From contig NZ_PDLO01000011.1 of NCBI RefSeq assembly GCF_002631205.1, forward strand, positions 1 to 64,000: a stretch of 64,000 nt of DNA, read 5' to 3'. The position numbers and the translations under genes were made by a program. Position 1 is the first letter of the stretch; every line of letters begins with the position of its first letter. Below, piece by piece: positions 25,380-33,842 of the stretch. Origin of the DNA: Neolewinella marina (GTDB lineage Bacteria; Bacteroidota; Bacteroidia; Chitinophagales; Saprospiraceae). The notes under the pieces are model-generated. The model was given only the letters and a program-made list of their open reading frames with translations, was not told the DNA's origin and ran no database searches.

Positions 25380-25643
25380 ATGACCAACGCCACCACCACC
25401 GACCACGACACCATCAAGGCCTGGGCCGCAAAGCACAATGGCGTGCCCGGCGTCGTCGAGGAAGCCACCACCGCCAACGACAGTCGCCCGCTGGCCATCA
25501 TCTGGCCCGAGAACCGCAGCGACGCGAAGCTGCGCGAGATCAGTTGGGACACCTTCTTCGACCATTTTGAACTGCGGCAGTTGGCCCTTTCCTACGATAG
25601 CGCCGGGATGAACAAGGACCACAAATTTGTCAGCAGGGGGTAG
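25380..25643 (+). CDS. Small conserved hypothetical protein
   Basis: An 87-residue soluble acidic protein beginning MTNATTTDHDTIKAWAAKHNGVPG and containing EISWDTFFDHFELRQLALSYD. From memory this matches a small family in bacteria with the pattern (D)H-x-x-I-x-x-W-A-x-x-x-x-G-x-P followed by I-x-W-D-x-F-F-x-x-F-x-x-x-L-A, of unknown function. No catalytic residues stand out. It sits alone between era and the gene-poor stretch before the injection system. Confidence 0.8.
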   Translation: MTNATTTDHDTIKAWAAKHNGVPGVVEEATTANDSRPLAIIWPENRSDAKLREISWDTFFDHFELRQLALSYDSAGMNKDHKFVSRG

Positions 25644-26473
25644 GAGAATACGTCAAGGTGAAGGAGACGTGACGTCAGACCAATGGTTCTGATATACTGC
25701 TGTAAAGTTTAAATACTTAAAGTTTATCTCAAAGGAGGGAGCATTGACTCCTGTTTTCTAGCGTTACGAAAACGAAGGATACGGACCAGTTCTGCCAGGC
25801 TCTAATCTCCCGCATCGGCGCCGTCGCCTGCCATATTTTCTGATTCATTGTAGGGCACGAAAATCGAAGATCCCTTTCCCCCCAGGAGGAAAGCCAACAC
25901 AGCCTGCCGCCGGCGGAACAGACGGTGGCTGCTCGACTGCCTTTGACGGTAGGCAATTTTCCAATAGATATGGGTAGGGCAAGAAAAGCCTGAACATGGC
26001 TCCACAAAACCCATCCCCCAACCAACATTAGCTACACCGCGCGCCACCAGCCCCCGGTAGGGGAACCGGAGCACACCTGCACCGACTATCTCCCCAAAAG
26101 CCAACGCAAAAAAGTTGGGCCAATCCGTAACGGCCACGCATCTGTCGCTATACAGAAGCAACACACTACTATCATATGGTCCCTGAATCCTCCTCTTCCC
26201 ATCAATGACTCAGGCGGCTGTCTGTCAGCAGTAGGCCGTATCCGTCCTTTCCAAAAGGCCGTGGTCGGGTCGCTTCAGGACGCTCATGAAATCGTAGAAT
26301 CTCTTCGGGGAAGGGGTGAAAGCCAAACTACCGGCGCCGGTCAATGACCGGCCCTTAGGAGGCAAGATTTATTGTGAAAAATACTGGCACCTGAATGTCA
26401 TAACCCATATATTAGGGAAGGCGGTATTTGCTGTTGCGTTCACCCTATTCACGAGCACACCTACCCATAAGCT
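25644..26473. other. AT-richer, gene-poor stretch before the injection-system block
   Basis: About 830 bp with clearly lower GC than its surroundings. Open frames of 60-120 codons occur on the minus strand (for example 25802-26164), but they have unusual composition, overlap one another and resemble nothing I know, so none is called. TAAAGTTTA is present as a direct repeat at 25703-25711 and 25718-25726 (15 bp between starts). The promoter of the eCIS block must lie in this stretch or just before 26474; no exact TAnnTTTG box is obvious. Confidence 0.5.
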
Positions 26474-27064
26474 ATGTTACTTGAGTCCCTCCGATTAGTT
26501 GAGCAGTCGCTCAATACCTACCTCTTCCAGCGCCTGGGCGCCGTGGCCGGGGTAGTGGAGGTAGCGCTGGGCAACGTAGCGGCCATCGAGCAACCCGGCG
26601 CCAACCTGGACGACAAGCTCATCATCAGCCTGGTCAACATCGAAGAGGAGCGTTCCCTTAAGAATGCCCGGTCGGTTCGGGCCAACGGGCTCACCGGCGC
26701 CCTGGAGTACCGCAACCCACCCGTAAGCCTGAACCTCTACCTGCTGTTCTCGGCCCACTTCACCAACAATTACGACAAGGCCCTGCGGGTACTGTCGCTG
26801 GTCATCGAGTTCTTCCAGGGACAGACCACCTTCCGCACTCCGGCCCCCGGCGCCCCCGGTGCCCTGGCGGAGGGGCGCGCCGAGCTCACCTTCAATCTGT
26901 ACACGATGACCTTCGAGCAGCTCAACCACCTCTGGGGCGCGCTCGGAGGCAAGCAACTCCCCAGCGCCCTGTACCGGGTGTACCTGGTACAGCTGGAAGA
27001 CGGCGCCATCCGCGAGGGAGGCCGACTCATCGAAGAGATCACCGCCCAAGAAACCGTCTCCTGA
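26474..27064 (+). CDS. eCIS tail-terminator/cap protein (DUF4255, Pvc16-like)
   Basis: A 196-residue protein with the DUF4255 (Pvc16 N) pattern. It starts LLESLRLVEQSLNTYLF, then LDDKLIISLVNIEEERSLKN, PPVSLNLYLLFSAHF-NNYDKALRVLSLVIEFFQGQ and AELTFNLYTMTFEQLNHLWGALGGKQLPSALYRV. In PVC and Afp this protein caps the sheath-tube end away from the baseplate and sets assembly length with the ATPase. It is the first gene of the block; the next begins 2 bp after its stop. Confidence 0.92.
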   Translation: MLLESLRLVEQSLNTYLFQRLGAVAGVVEVALGNVAAIEQPGANLDDKLIISLVNIEEERSLKNARSVRANGLTGALEYRNPPVSLNLYLLFSAHFTNNYDKALRVLSLVIEFFQGQTTFRTPAPGAPGALAEGRAELTFNLYTMTFEQLNHLWGALGGKQLPSALYRVYLVQLEDGAIREGGRLIEEITAQETVS

Positions 27065-27066
27065 TC

Positions 27067-28347
27067 ATGGGCTTCCGCATCACCTATACCCGCCTGTTTC
27101 GCTGTCTGCTGCGGCACGATTACTACCTGAATCTGGGCGACGGGGTATTCTTCAATGATCTGGATCCGGTGGCAAACGCGGCCGATCGGGCCCACCTTCT
27201 CGATACCTTCGACGTCAGGAACCTGCTGCACATTCGCCCGCTGGGGCCCACCGCCCGTAGCCTCGCCGGCCACCGGATGAGGCTGGTCATCGACCGGGAG
27301 GGCTTCTACGTTGGTATAGCTACGGATCCCGCGACGACGGGTGGGCGAATCCCCGCCACGACACCGTCGCCGGACACCACCTGGCACTTTGCCCTCCTCC
27401 CCCGCGACGGATCCGAATGGAACAACGTGACCAATCAGCGCATGCGGCCCAACGTCCCGGCCCTGTACTACTTTAGCAACCGCCGCCCGGGCTGGTCCAC
27501 GGGGGCGCCCACGGCTCCCCTGAGTCTGGCCGTACCCGCGCCCGCCCGGCAACGACGCTACTACGCCGCTGGAGAGGTGGTCCGGGAAGGGGGGACGCGG
27601 TATCAAGCCCTGCGGGACGTTGCCACGGATGCCACGCCCGTGACAGATACCGCTTTCTGGGGCGTCGAAGCGCAGGTTCGGGGAGAAGCCACGGATGCCG
27701 ACCGCGCCCTGCTACCCACCCGTTTCGACTATACGCTGACCCCCGAGAGTGGCGTATCGCCGACCTCGCTGACCGCCAACCTGCAACGAACCGACGGTAC
27801 GCCCGCCATGCCACCGCTGAACCTTACCCTCGCTCCCGGCCGGCAGAGCGTGCACCTGGACTTCTCCGCCGTGCCGCCCGACTGGTACGACCTGATCATC
27901 ACTACCGACACCGCCTACACAACTACTCACCGCACTTACCTGAACGACGAGCTGTACGATCCCACCTCCTGGGGGGTAGTCAGCATCGGCACCCCCGCTA
28001 CCGACCCGGGATTGCGTCTTTTCGAACCCGACGGCCGCCTGCGGCAGGACGGGGCCGGAACGACTACCCCTCCCGAATTCCAGCTTAGAATCCCCAACCG
28101 ACGCACCTACTGGCGCTACGTGGCTCACCCCACTCAGACGCTGCCGGCCAGCGCTGGCTTCAGCCTGGATCTCCAGAACCGACTCGTGGCTACCGCCCCC
28201 CGGTCGCTCACGCGGTGGGGATCCCCCGTGCAGATCGTGGGGGGCAATGGACCCGTGGCGTTGCCCAGCCCCCAGGCCCGCGCCCTCCTGCCTGAAGCCG
28301 ATGGCCGGGTCTACTCCGACCTCTACCTCGGCGTCCTGGACCTGTAG
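27067..28347 (+). CDS. Unknown eCIS-associated protein with a CBM5/12-like motif
   Basis: A 426-residue protein without signal peptide, rich in predicted beta structure. Near residues 157-200, YYAAGEVVREGGTRYQAL with a downstream W-G-V resembles the small chitin-binding (CBM5/12-like) module also found in phage fibres, which has the pattern Y-x-x-G-x-x-V-x-x-x-G-x-x-Y-x-A-x...W. The rest is unassigned. Its position directly after the Pvc16-like gene and before the sheath, in one transcript, suggests a structural role at the cap or on the particle surface. This is an inference. Confidence 0.75.
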   Translation: MGFRITYTRLFRCLLRHDYYLNLGDGVFFNDLDPVANAADRAHLLDTFDVRNLLHIRPLGPTARSLAGHRMRLVIDREGFYVGIATDPATTGGRIPATTPSPDTTWHFALLPRDGSEWNNVTNQRMRPNVPALYYFSNRRPGWSTGAPTAPLSLAVPAPARQRRYYAAGEVVREGGTRYQALRDVATDATPVTDTAFWGVEAQVRGEATDADRALLPTRFDYTLTPESGVSPTSLTANLQRTDGTPAMPPLNLTLAPGRQSVHLDFSAVPPDWYDLIITTDTAYTTTHRTYLNDELYDPTSWGVVSIGTPATDPGLRLFEPDGRLRQDGAGTTTPPEFQLRIPNRRTYWRYVAHPTQTLPASAGFSLDLQNRLVATAPRSLTRWGSPVQIVGGNGPVALPSPQARALLPEADGRVYSDLYLGVLDL

Positions 28348-28511
28348 GTCACCCCAATCGCCCCGCCCCGGCGAGAAAACCAAAGCCTAAAAGAAACGAC
28401 TACCGCAAGGTTAGCGCTAGCTACTGCTTTCGGCGGTCCGACCGGAACGGGGGCTCGTGCCCGCGGCCAAACCACCTTAGATCACCCAATTAAACGCGCA
28501 AGCATTCTACT

Positions 28512-29900
28512 ATGGCAAGTACTTATAAGACCCCCGGCGTATACGTGGAGGAGGTTTCCATCTTCCCACCCTCCGTCGCAGCGGTAGAAACGGCCATACC
28601 GGCCTTTATCGGCTATACGGAAAAAGCCAAACGGCGGGTAGACGGCGATCTGTTCAATGTCCCGCACCGCATTAGCTCCCTGAAGGAGTACGAGCTGCAC
28701 TTCGGCTTCGCCGTGAAGGAAGCCGGCATTACGGTCACCATAGATACGACGGTCACGCCGACGGACGTGCTGGCCAGCATCGCCACCCGGTCCAACTACC
28801 TGATGTATTACTCCCTACAGGCCTTCTTCGCCAACGGGGGCGGACCCTGCTGGATCGTGGCCGTGGATTCCTACACCAACGGCGGCGAGGTGGTGGATCT
28901 GGCTACCCTCCAGGCCGGTCTCGGCGAAGTGGCCAAGATCGACGAAGTCACCCTGCTGGTCTTCCCCGACAGCACTAACCTGCCCAGCGCGGCCGACTAT
29001 TACGGACTACATGGGGAAGCCCTGGACCAATGCGTGGATCTGCAGGATCGCTTTACGGTACTGGACGTCTGGCTCGATCCGGCCGATCCCACGGCTAATA
29101 ACGTCCAGACGATGCGCGACAATCTGTCGGGCACCGTCGACCGCCTCAAGTACGGCGCGGTGTATTATCCCATGGTCGACACCATCCTGGATTACCAGTA
29201 CGATGAGAGTGCCGTCACCGTGACCATCGACGGCACCGATGCGCAGATGGATACCCTGCCGAGCGTCTCCAACGCCCAGTACAACCAGGCCAAGGCGGCC
29301 ATCAACCAGATCGACCTGACGCTGCCCGTCGCCTCGCCCGTCGTCGGGGTGTACGCCCGGGTGGACAACAACCGCGGCGTTTGGAAAGCGCCGGCCAACG
29401 AGAGCATCGACCTAGCGATCCGCCCGACCATCAAAATCAGTAAGCAGGACCAGGAGGACCTGAACGTGGACGTTACCGGTGGCAAGTCGGTCAACGCCAT
29501 TCGGGCCTTTGCGGGCCGCAGTCCGGCCCTCATCTGGGGTTCACGGACTTTGGCTGGCAACGACAACGAATGGCGCTACGTGCCCGTGCGTCGCTTCTTT
29601 AATATGGCCGAAGAGTCAATCAAGAAGGCCAGCGAGCAATTTGTTTTCGAGCCCAACGACGCCAATACCTGGGTGCGTGTACGCGGCATGATCGAAAACT
29701 TCCTCACCCTCCAGTGGCGGGCCGGCGCCCTGGCCGGCGCGGTACCGGAAGATGCCTTTTTCGTCCGCGTGGGCCTCGGTACCACGATGACCGCCCTTGA
29801 CATCCTGGAAGGCCGCATGATCGTCGAGATCGGTATGGCGGTCGTCCGTCCGGCTGAATTCATCATCCTGCGCTTCAGCCACAAGATGCAGGAGAGTTAG
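28512..29900 (+). CDS. eCIS contractile sheath protein (Pvc2-like)
   Basis: A 462-residue phage-tail-sheath-family protein. It has the hallmark N-terminus YKTPGVYVEEVSIFPPSV-AVETAIPAFIGYTEKA, a central sheath region, and a C-terminal domain (EQFVFEPNDANTWVRVR..FLTLQWRAGALAG..PEDAFFVRVGLG...) that provides the inter-subunit beta strands of the contractile mesh. It is the only sheath gene in the block, whereas PVC carries three paralogues. A 164-bp gap precedes it, which may hold an internal promoter. Confidence 0.96.
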   Translation: MASTYKTPGVYVEEVSIFPPSVAAVETAIPAFIGYTEKAKRRVDGDLFNVPHRISSLKEYELHFGFAVKEAGITVTIDTTVTPTDVLASIATRSNYLMYYSLQAFFANGGGPCWIVAVDSYTNGGEVVDLATLQAGLGEVAKIDEVTLLVFPDSTNLPSAADYYGLHGEALDQCVDLQDRFTVLDVWLDPADPTANNVQTMRDNLSGTVDRLKYGAVYYPMVDTILDYQYDESAVTVTIDGTDAQMDTLPSVSNAQYNQAKAAINQIDLTLPVASPVVGVYARVDNNRGVWKAPANESIDLAIRPTIKISKQDQEDLNVDVTGGKSVNAIRAFAGRSPALIWGSRTLAGNDNEWRYVPVRRFFNMAEESIKKASEQFVFEPNDANTWVRVRGMIENFLTLQWRAGALAGAVPEDAFFVRVGLGTTMTALDILEGRMIVEIGMAVVRPAEFIILRFSHKMQES

Positions 29901-29965
29901 GGCCCATTCCCCGCTATTCATCTAACCGCAACCATCACCCTGCACCTCGTAAATAATCCTTACTC

Positions 29966-30985
29966 ATGGCCAACGACAAGAACGATACTCCCCAAACCCC
30001 GGTAGATCCCGGGGAAGCCCCCCCCGGCGGAGAAGAACCCACCCAGACCCTCTGCCAGAAGTGGTTCAATGACTACCTGGAAAAGCCCCTGGAGATCGAC
30101 CTGGAAGTAGCCGAAGGGGCCGCTACGGTCGGTTGCCTGGGCTACGACGAGGGCAAGATCGGCACCCAGCTGCGGGTCTGCCGCGTGGAAGACGCCCGCA
30201 AGATCCGCGGCGAATACCGCGGCATCAAGAACTGCATCTCTACGGCACTGGCCGCCCACGCCGCCGGGGTAACCGCCAACGTGACGGGCTACGTGGACAA
30301 GCAGAAGGTGCTCGAAACCAAGCTCAACAAGGCCCTGGAAGGAATCAAGGCCGCCAAATCGGGCATGGCCAAGGTACACGCCCTGGCCTGCAAGCTGGAA
30401 ACGGCCCGCAAGGATTCCTGTAACTCCGAACAATGCAAGGCGATCGACAAGGGATTGCCCAAAGTCGACGGCGTGGGCGGATTGCAGCGCTTCAACAACA
30501 AAATCAGCGCCTTTCAGGCTACCATTTCCACCCTGAACGGAAACGCGGATGCCCTCTTCGAAATGGGCATTAAGTACGCTGGCATCCAGGCCTCCACCAA
30601 CGTCACCAGCATCAAGCCCATGACGGACCTGCTGAAGCAGGACGCCGACGGCCTGGCCACCGACGTCACCGAGCAGTGCGCCGCCCTCGACAAGAAGATC
30701 GCCGAACAGGCCGAGGCCCTGGCCGGAGAGATCACCGGGCTGAGTACCGCCCTGTATCTCCGACAGAAGACCCAGCTGACGCACGATTTCCTGTCGGACC
30801 TCAAGGCGGACCTGACCGACATCCGCGACCAGGACTGTGGTGCGCTCGACTACGCGGCCGCCAAAGACCGACTGACCGTCATCTGCGAAACCGCCGTGAC
30901 CACCTTCAATACCACGGCGACCTGTGGGGAAGGGGAAGAGAGCGGGGGCAACAAATTCAACACCCAGGACGCCCCGTCCTGCTAA
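29966..30985 (+). CDS. Unknown helical Cys-containing protein between sheath and tube genes
   Basis: A 339-residue protein of unknown function. A Pro/Glu/Asp-rich N-terminus (about 1-28) is followed by mostly alpha-helical, coiled-coil-like sequence with repeated Ala/Lys/Leu heptads (DKQKVLETKLNKALEGIKAAKSG) and about a dozen cysteines, including C-NSEQ-C near residue 155. There is no signal peptide or membrane segment. The next gene is of similar style. Its place between sheath and tube genes suggests a particle component or a lumen/cap protein rather than a regulator. Confidence 0.75.
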   Translation: MANDKNDTPQTPVDPGEAPPGGEEPTQTLCQKWFNDYLEKPLEIDLEVAEGAATVGCLGYDEGKIGTQLRVCRVEDARKIRGEYRGIKNCISTALAAHAAGVTANVTGYVDKQKVLETKLNKALEGIKAAKSGMAKVHALACKLETARKDSCNSEQCKAIDKGLPKVDGVGGLQRFNNKISAFQATISTLNGNADALFEMGIKYAGIQASTNVTSIKPMTDLLKQDADGLATDVTEQCAALDKKIAEQAEALAGEITGLSTALYLRQKTQLTHDFLSDLKADLTDIRDQDCGALDYAAAKDRLTVICETAVTTFNTTATCGEGEESGGNKFNTQDAPSC

Positions 30986-31006
30986 CCTCTAAATCCCACC
31001 ATCATC

Positions 31007-31945
31007 ATGGGCATGAATATGAAATCCGGACTTTCCCAAGACTACATCGATGGTCTGGAAAAAGCGCTGGTCACGGCCAAGGCCGCCTTTGACAACTTCG
31101 CCAAGGCGGCGACCAAGGCCAAGAACGAGCACGATCTGGCCAAGCTCTACTACAACGACCTGAAGGGCTACTGCGTCCAGGTATCGGCTACCTACGTCCG
31201 CATCAGCGACCTGTACGATTACCTCGGCACCCTGGTGACCCAGGGAACCAACATCAGCACCAATCTCAGCCTCAGTCTCGAATCGCTGACCCTCATCGCC
31301 AGATTCCTGAAGTGTCTCTGCGAGGACACGGAGGGGCTACGTGCCGACGTCCGCTCCCTCATCGACGCGATCGAGGGCATCGGCAGCGAGGTACTCGCCA
31401 GCAACGGTGCCACCCTGGTCAAGTGCATCCGCGACCTGGAGGAGGAGATCAAAAACACGGTAACTGCCATCGGCGCGGCTATCGTGGCGGTCATCGAACT
31501 CTACCGCTGCGTGCTGGAGCTAAACTGGCTCGTAGGCAAGAATGAGAACGGCCAACTGACCGGCCTGGTCTACGACCTCGAGCAGATGCGCAAGGTGCTC
31601 TGCTGCGACTACTGCGCGGGCATCAACGCTCAGATCCCGCCCTGCATCGCCGATACCATGGACAAGGGTGCCGCGGATGAACTGGCCGAATGCTGCAAAA
31701 ACCCCCGGGAAGTAAGGGCCTGCGAATGCGACCTGGACCGACCCGCCGTATGCGACGGGGGCTTCCAAAGCCAGTTTTTCCAGGCCACCATCAAGGGCAC
31801 CATGGACGAGACGAAGCTGCTCGTCGAGTACAAGAAATGTGTCTGGCAATTCTACGACAAGAAGCGGGCCGGCGCCCTGGCCAAGTACGACGCCATCAAG
31901 AAGTCGTACGACGCGGCCAAAGCGGCCAAGGCACTCTGCAAGTAA
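31007..31945 (+). CDS. Unknown helical Cys-rich protein, companion of the preceding gene
   Basis: A 312-residue, strongly helical protein of unknown function with cysteine pairs: FLKCLCED, VLCCDYCAG, AECCKNPREVRACECD and VCDGG. The C-terminus (YKKCVWQFYDKKRAGALAKYDAIKKSYDAAKAAKALCK) is basic and helical. A hydrophobic stretch near 145-165 (VTAIGAAIVAVIELYRCVLEL) might be buried or membrane-seeking. It shares helix-rich, Ala/Lys/Cys character with the 339-residue neighbour, 21 bp upstream, suggesting a pair. No domain family is recognised. Confidence 0.72.
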   Translation: MGMNMKSGLSQDYIDGLEKALVTAKAAFDNFAKAATKAKNEHDLAKLYYNDLKGYCVQVSATYVRISDLYDYLGTLVTQGTNISTNLSLSLESLTLIARFLKCLCEDTEGLRADVRSLIDAIEGIGSEVLASNGATLVKCIRDLEEEIKNTVTAIGAAIVAVIELYRCVLELNWLVGKNENGQLTGLVYDLEQMRKVLCCDYCAGINAQIPPCIADTMDKGAADELAECCKNPREVRACECDLDRPAVCDGGFQSQFFQATIKGTMDETKLLVEYKKCVWQFYDKKRAGALAKYDAIKKSYDAAKAAKALCK

Positions 31946-31984
31946 CCGCCCCTTTCACCCACCCCTCCCTAAATCACACCCATC

Positions 31985-32422
31985 ATGGCGAATTATCCAT
32001 TACCCAAGTTTCACTTCCAGGTGGACTGGGGCGGCACCAGTATTGGATTCACGGAAGTCTCCGGCCTGGACGTCGAGACCGAAGTTATCGAATACCGGCA
32101 CGGTGCCAGCAACGAATACTTCAAGACCAAGCAACCCGGCATGGTCAAGTACAGCAACCTGACCTTCAAGCGCGGGACCTTCAAGGACGACAATGAGTTC
32201 TTTGAGTGGTACAAGAAGAACCTCATGTTCGAGAACCCGGAACGACGGGACATCACCATCAGTCTGCTCGGTGAAGACCATACCCCCCGGGTGGTCTGGA
32301 AGGTGAAGAACGCCTTCATCACCAAAGTGCAGAGTACCGACCTGAAGGCCGACGGCAACGAGATCGCCATCGAAACCATGGAGGTAGTGCACGAAGGGCT
32401 CGAGATCCAGCATGGAAGCTAG
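31985..32422 (+). CDS. eCIS inner tube protein 1 (gp19/Pvc1-like)
   Basis: A 145-residue T4 gp19-family tube protein. Hallmarks: FHFQVDWGG..IGFTEVSGLDVETEVIEYRHG, then KYSNLTFKRGTFKDDNEFFEWYKK, DITISLLGEDHTPRVVWKVKNAF, and an end in IAIETMEVVHEGLEI. It would form the hexameric rings of the cargo-carrying inner tube. The second tube gene overlaps it by 11 bp. Confidence 0.96.
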   Translation: MANYPLPKFHFQVDWGGTSIGFTEVSGLDVETEVIEYRHGASNEYFKTKQPGMVKYSNLTFKRGTFKDDNEFFEWYKKNLMFENPERRDITISLLGEDHTPRVVWKVKNAFITKVQSTDLKADGNEIAIETMEVVHEGLEIQHGS

Positions 32423-32876
32423 TTCGATCACCAACTACCACCCGATGGTGGGCTTTCACTTCCGGGTCACCTTCGGCCTGGGCGCATCGGAACTGGACGT
32501 CAACTTCCAGTCCGTAGCCGGCCTGGACGCGAGCCTCGACGTAGAGACCGTCCGCGAAGGCGGCGAGAACCGCTACGAACACGGGCTGCCCGGTCGTGCC
32601 AAGTACGCCAGCCTCACCCTGAAGCGGGGCATGCTGCGCAACGAGCAGTCAGATGTCACGAAGTGGTGCGTGGAAGCCTTCAAGAACAATCGGGTAACCC
32701 CCATCGACCTGGAAGTCGCTCTGCTCGGGGAAGACCATACGGCCCGCGTGGTCTGGAAGGTCATCCACGCCTGGCCGAAGAGCTGGAAGTTCAACGAACT
32801 CAACGCCGAGCGGGGGGAGGTCTTTCTGGAAACCCTCGAGCTGCAGTACAACCGCTTCGAGGTGCAGGACGCTTGA
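32412..32876 (+). CDS. eCIS inner tube protein 2 (gp19/Pvc5-like tube initiator)
   Basis: A 154-residue second gp19-family protein with GFHFRVTFG...VNFQSVAGLDASLDVETVREGG, KYASLTLKRGML and LEVALLGEDHTARVVWKVIHAWPKSWKFNELNAERGEVFLETLELQYNRFEV. In PVC the Pvc5 paralogue forms the first tube ring on the baseplate. The longer C-terminal part and the position after Pvc1 fit that role. It overlaps the preceding gene by 11 bp, implying coupled translation. Confidence 0.93.
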   Translation: MEASSITNYHPMVGFHFRVTFGLGASELDVNFQSVAGLDASLDVETVREGGENRYEHGLPGRAKYASLTLKRGMLRNEQSDVTKWCVEAFKNNRVTPIDLEVALLGEDHTARVVWKVIHAWPKSWKFNELNAERGEVFLETLELQYNRFEVQDA

Positions 32877-32927
32877 AGAATTTTTCGAATACGCCTCTAC
32901 GGGCCCGGTTACCGGGTGTACGAACCC

Positions 32928-32947
32928 GGCACCCGCGTACCCGCCCG
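32928..32947 (+). other. GGCACCCGCG dispersed element before the DUF5908 gene
   Basis: GGCACCCGCG-TA-CCCGCCCG in a 109-bp gap, 38 bp before the ATG and in gene orientation. Nineteen bases match the copy before the antiporter gene (10827-10845, minus strand). Confidence 0.55.
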
Positions 32948-32985
32948 AAACCGCACCGCAAACCTTGACCCAACATAATTCTACC

Positions 32986-33147
32986 ATGCCACTAGAAGTC
33001 CGCGAATTGAACATCAAGATTACCGTCGGCGACGACCCTGCCGATACCGCCTCCGAGCCCGCAGCGGGGGGAAACGGCTCTCCGGATCAGGTCCGCCAGA
33101 TCGTGGAAAAGGTGCTCGAAGTACTCGATAAAAGAAAAGACAGATGA
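32986..33147 (+). CDS. Small eCIS protein, DUF5908 (Pvc6-like)
   Basis: A 53-residue protein. MPLEVRELNIKITV at the N-terminus is typical of DUF5908, and a C-terminal amphipathic helix (QVRQIVEKVLEVLDKRKDR) follows a Gly/Ala/Pro linker. DUF5908 proteins sit at the Pvc6 position in eCIS loci; they are small and their role is unsettled. ATG 32986 is preferred to TTG 32965. The stop overlaps the Pvc7-like start by 4 bp (ATGA). Confidence 0.85.
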   Translation: MPLEVRELNIKITVGDDPADTASEPAAGGNGSPDQVRQIVEKVLEVLDKRKDR

Positions 33148-33842
33148 GCCTGGGAAGACTGGTAAAGGTGTGCCTGCTGGCCTACGAGGACAAGAGCAAG
33201 GAGAAGAAGATCAACATCTTCATCCTGCCCATCAACCCTGAGTCGTACAGTCTCAACCTGAAGATCGAATACGAGAAGAAGCAGGGGCAGGGCAACCAGG
33301 GTACCGCCCCGAAGTACACCGGTACGAAACCCAAGGAACTGAAACTGGACTTCGTGCTGGACGGTACCCGGACCGTGGAGGGGTACCACAAGGACCTGGT
33401 CGATAAGACCGTCCCCCAGCAAATACGCGAACTGCTGGCCACGGTCTACGACATGAATGCCAAGACCCACGTACCCAACCGCCTGAAGGTCAATTGGGGC
33501 GAAGAGCTCGTCTTCGACTGCGTACTCACGAATCTGGACGTGAACTATACCCTCTTCGACCGCGACGGCACCCCCCTGCGGGCCAAGCTCAGCGCCACCT
33601 TCCTGGGGCACAAGGAAGAACAAAAGCGGGTGCGCGAAGAGAACAAGAACAGCCCCGACCTGACGCACGTATTCCTCCTCTCCGCCGCGGAAACCCTGCC
33701 CCGGCGCGCCCACGAGGTGTACGGCGGCGGCGAGTACTACCGGCAGGTGGCCGCCGCCAACGACCTGACCAGCTTCCGGAACGTCCCCGTGGGAACGGCC
33801 CTGGTGTATCCCCCCATCCTGAAAACTACCGACCGTGAATAA
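33144..33842 (+). CDS. eCIS baseplate hub adaptor with LysM-like C-terminus (Pvc7-like)
   Basis: A 232-residue protein resembling phage gp53/Pvc7. The N-terminal part has INIFILPINPESYSLNLKIEYEKKQGQG. The C-terminal LysM-like module (about 190-232) has LPRRAHEVYGGGEYYRQVAAANDLTSFRNVPVGTALVYPP. In the PVC particle this type of protein joins the tube-initiator and spike to the baseplate. It overlaps both neighbours (DUF5908 upstream, spike downstream). Confidence 0.92.
   Translation: MSLGRLVKVCLLAYEDKSKEKKINIFILPINPESYSLNLKIEYEKKQGQGNQGTAPKYTGTKPKELKLDFVLDGTRTVEGYHKDLVDKTVPQQIRELLATVYDMNAKTHVPNRLKVNWGEELVFDCVLTNLDVNYTLFDRDGTPLRAKLSATFLGHKEEQKRVREENKNSPDLTHVFLLSAAETLPRRAHEVYGGGEYYRQVAAANDLTSFRNVPVGTALVYPPILKTTDRE

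Noticed and set aside
25802-26164. Minus-strand 120-codon frame before the eCIS block
   Set aside because: Odd composition, overlap with another minus-strand frame, no recognisable motif and no promoter or coupling. Left as a possible but unsupported gene.
28400-28420. TAGCGCTA palindrome upstream of the sheath gene as an operator
   Set aside because: An 8-bp palindrome is expected by chance several times in this window and no second copy is nearby.
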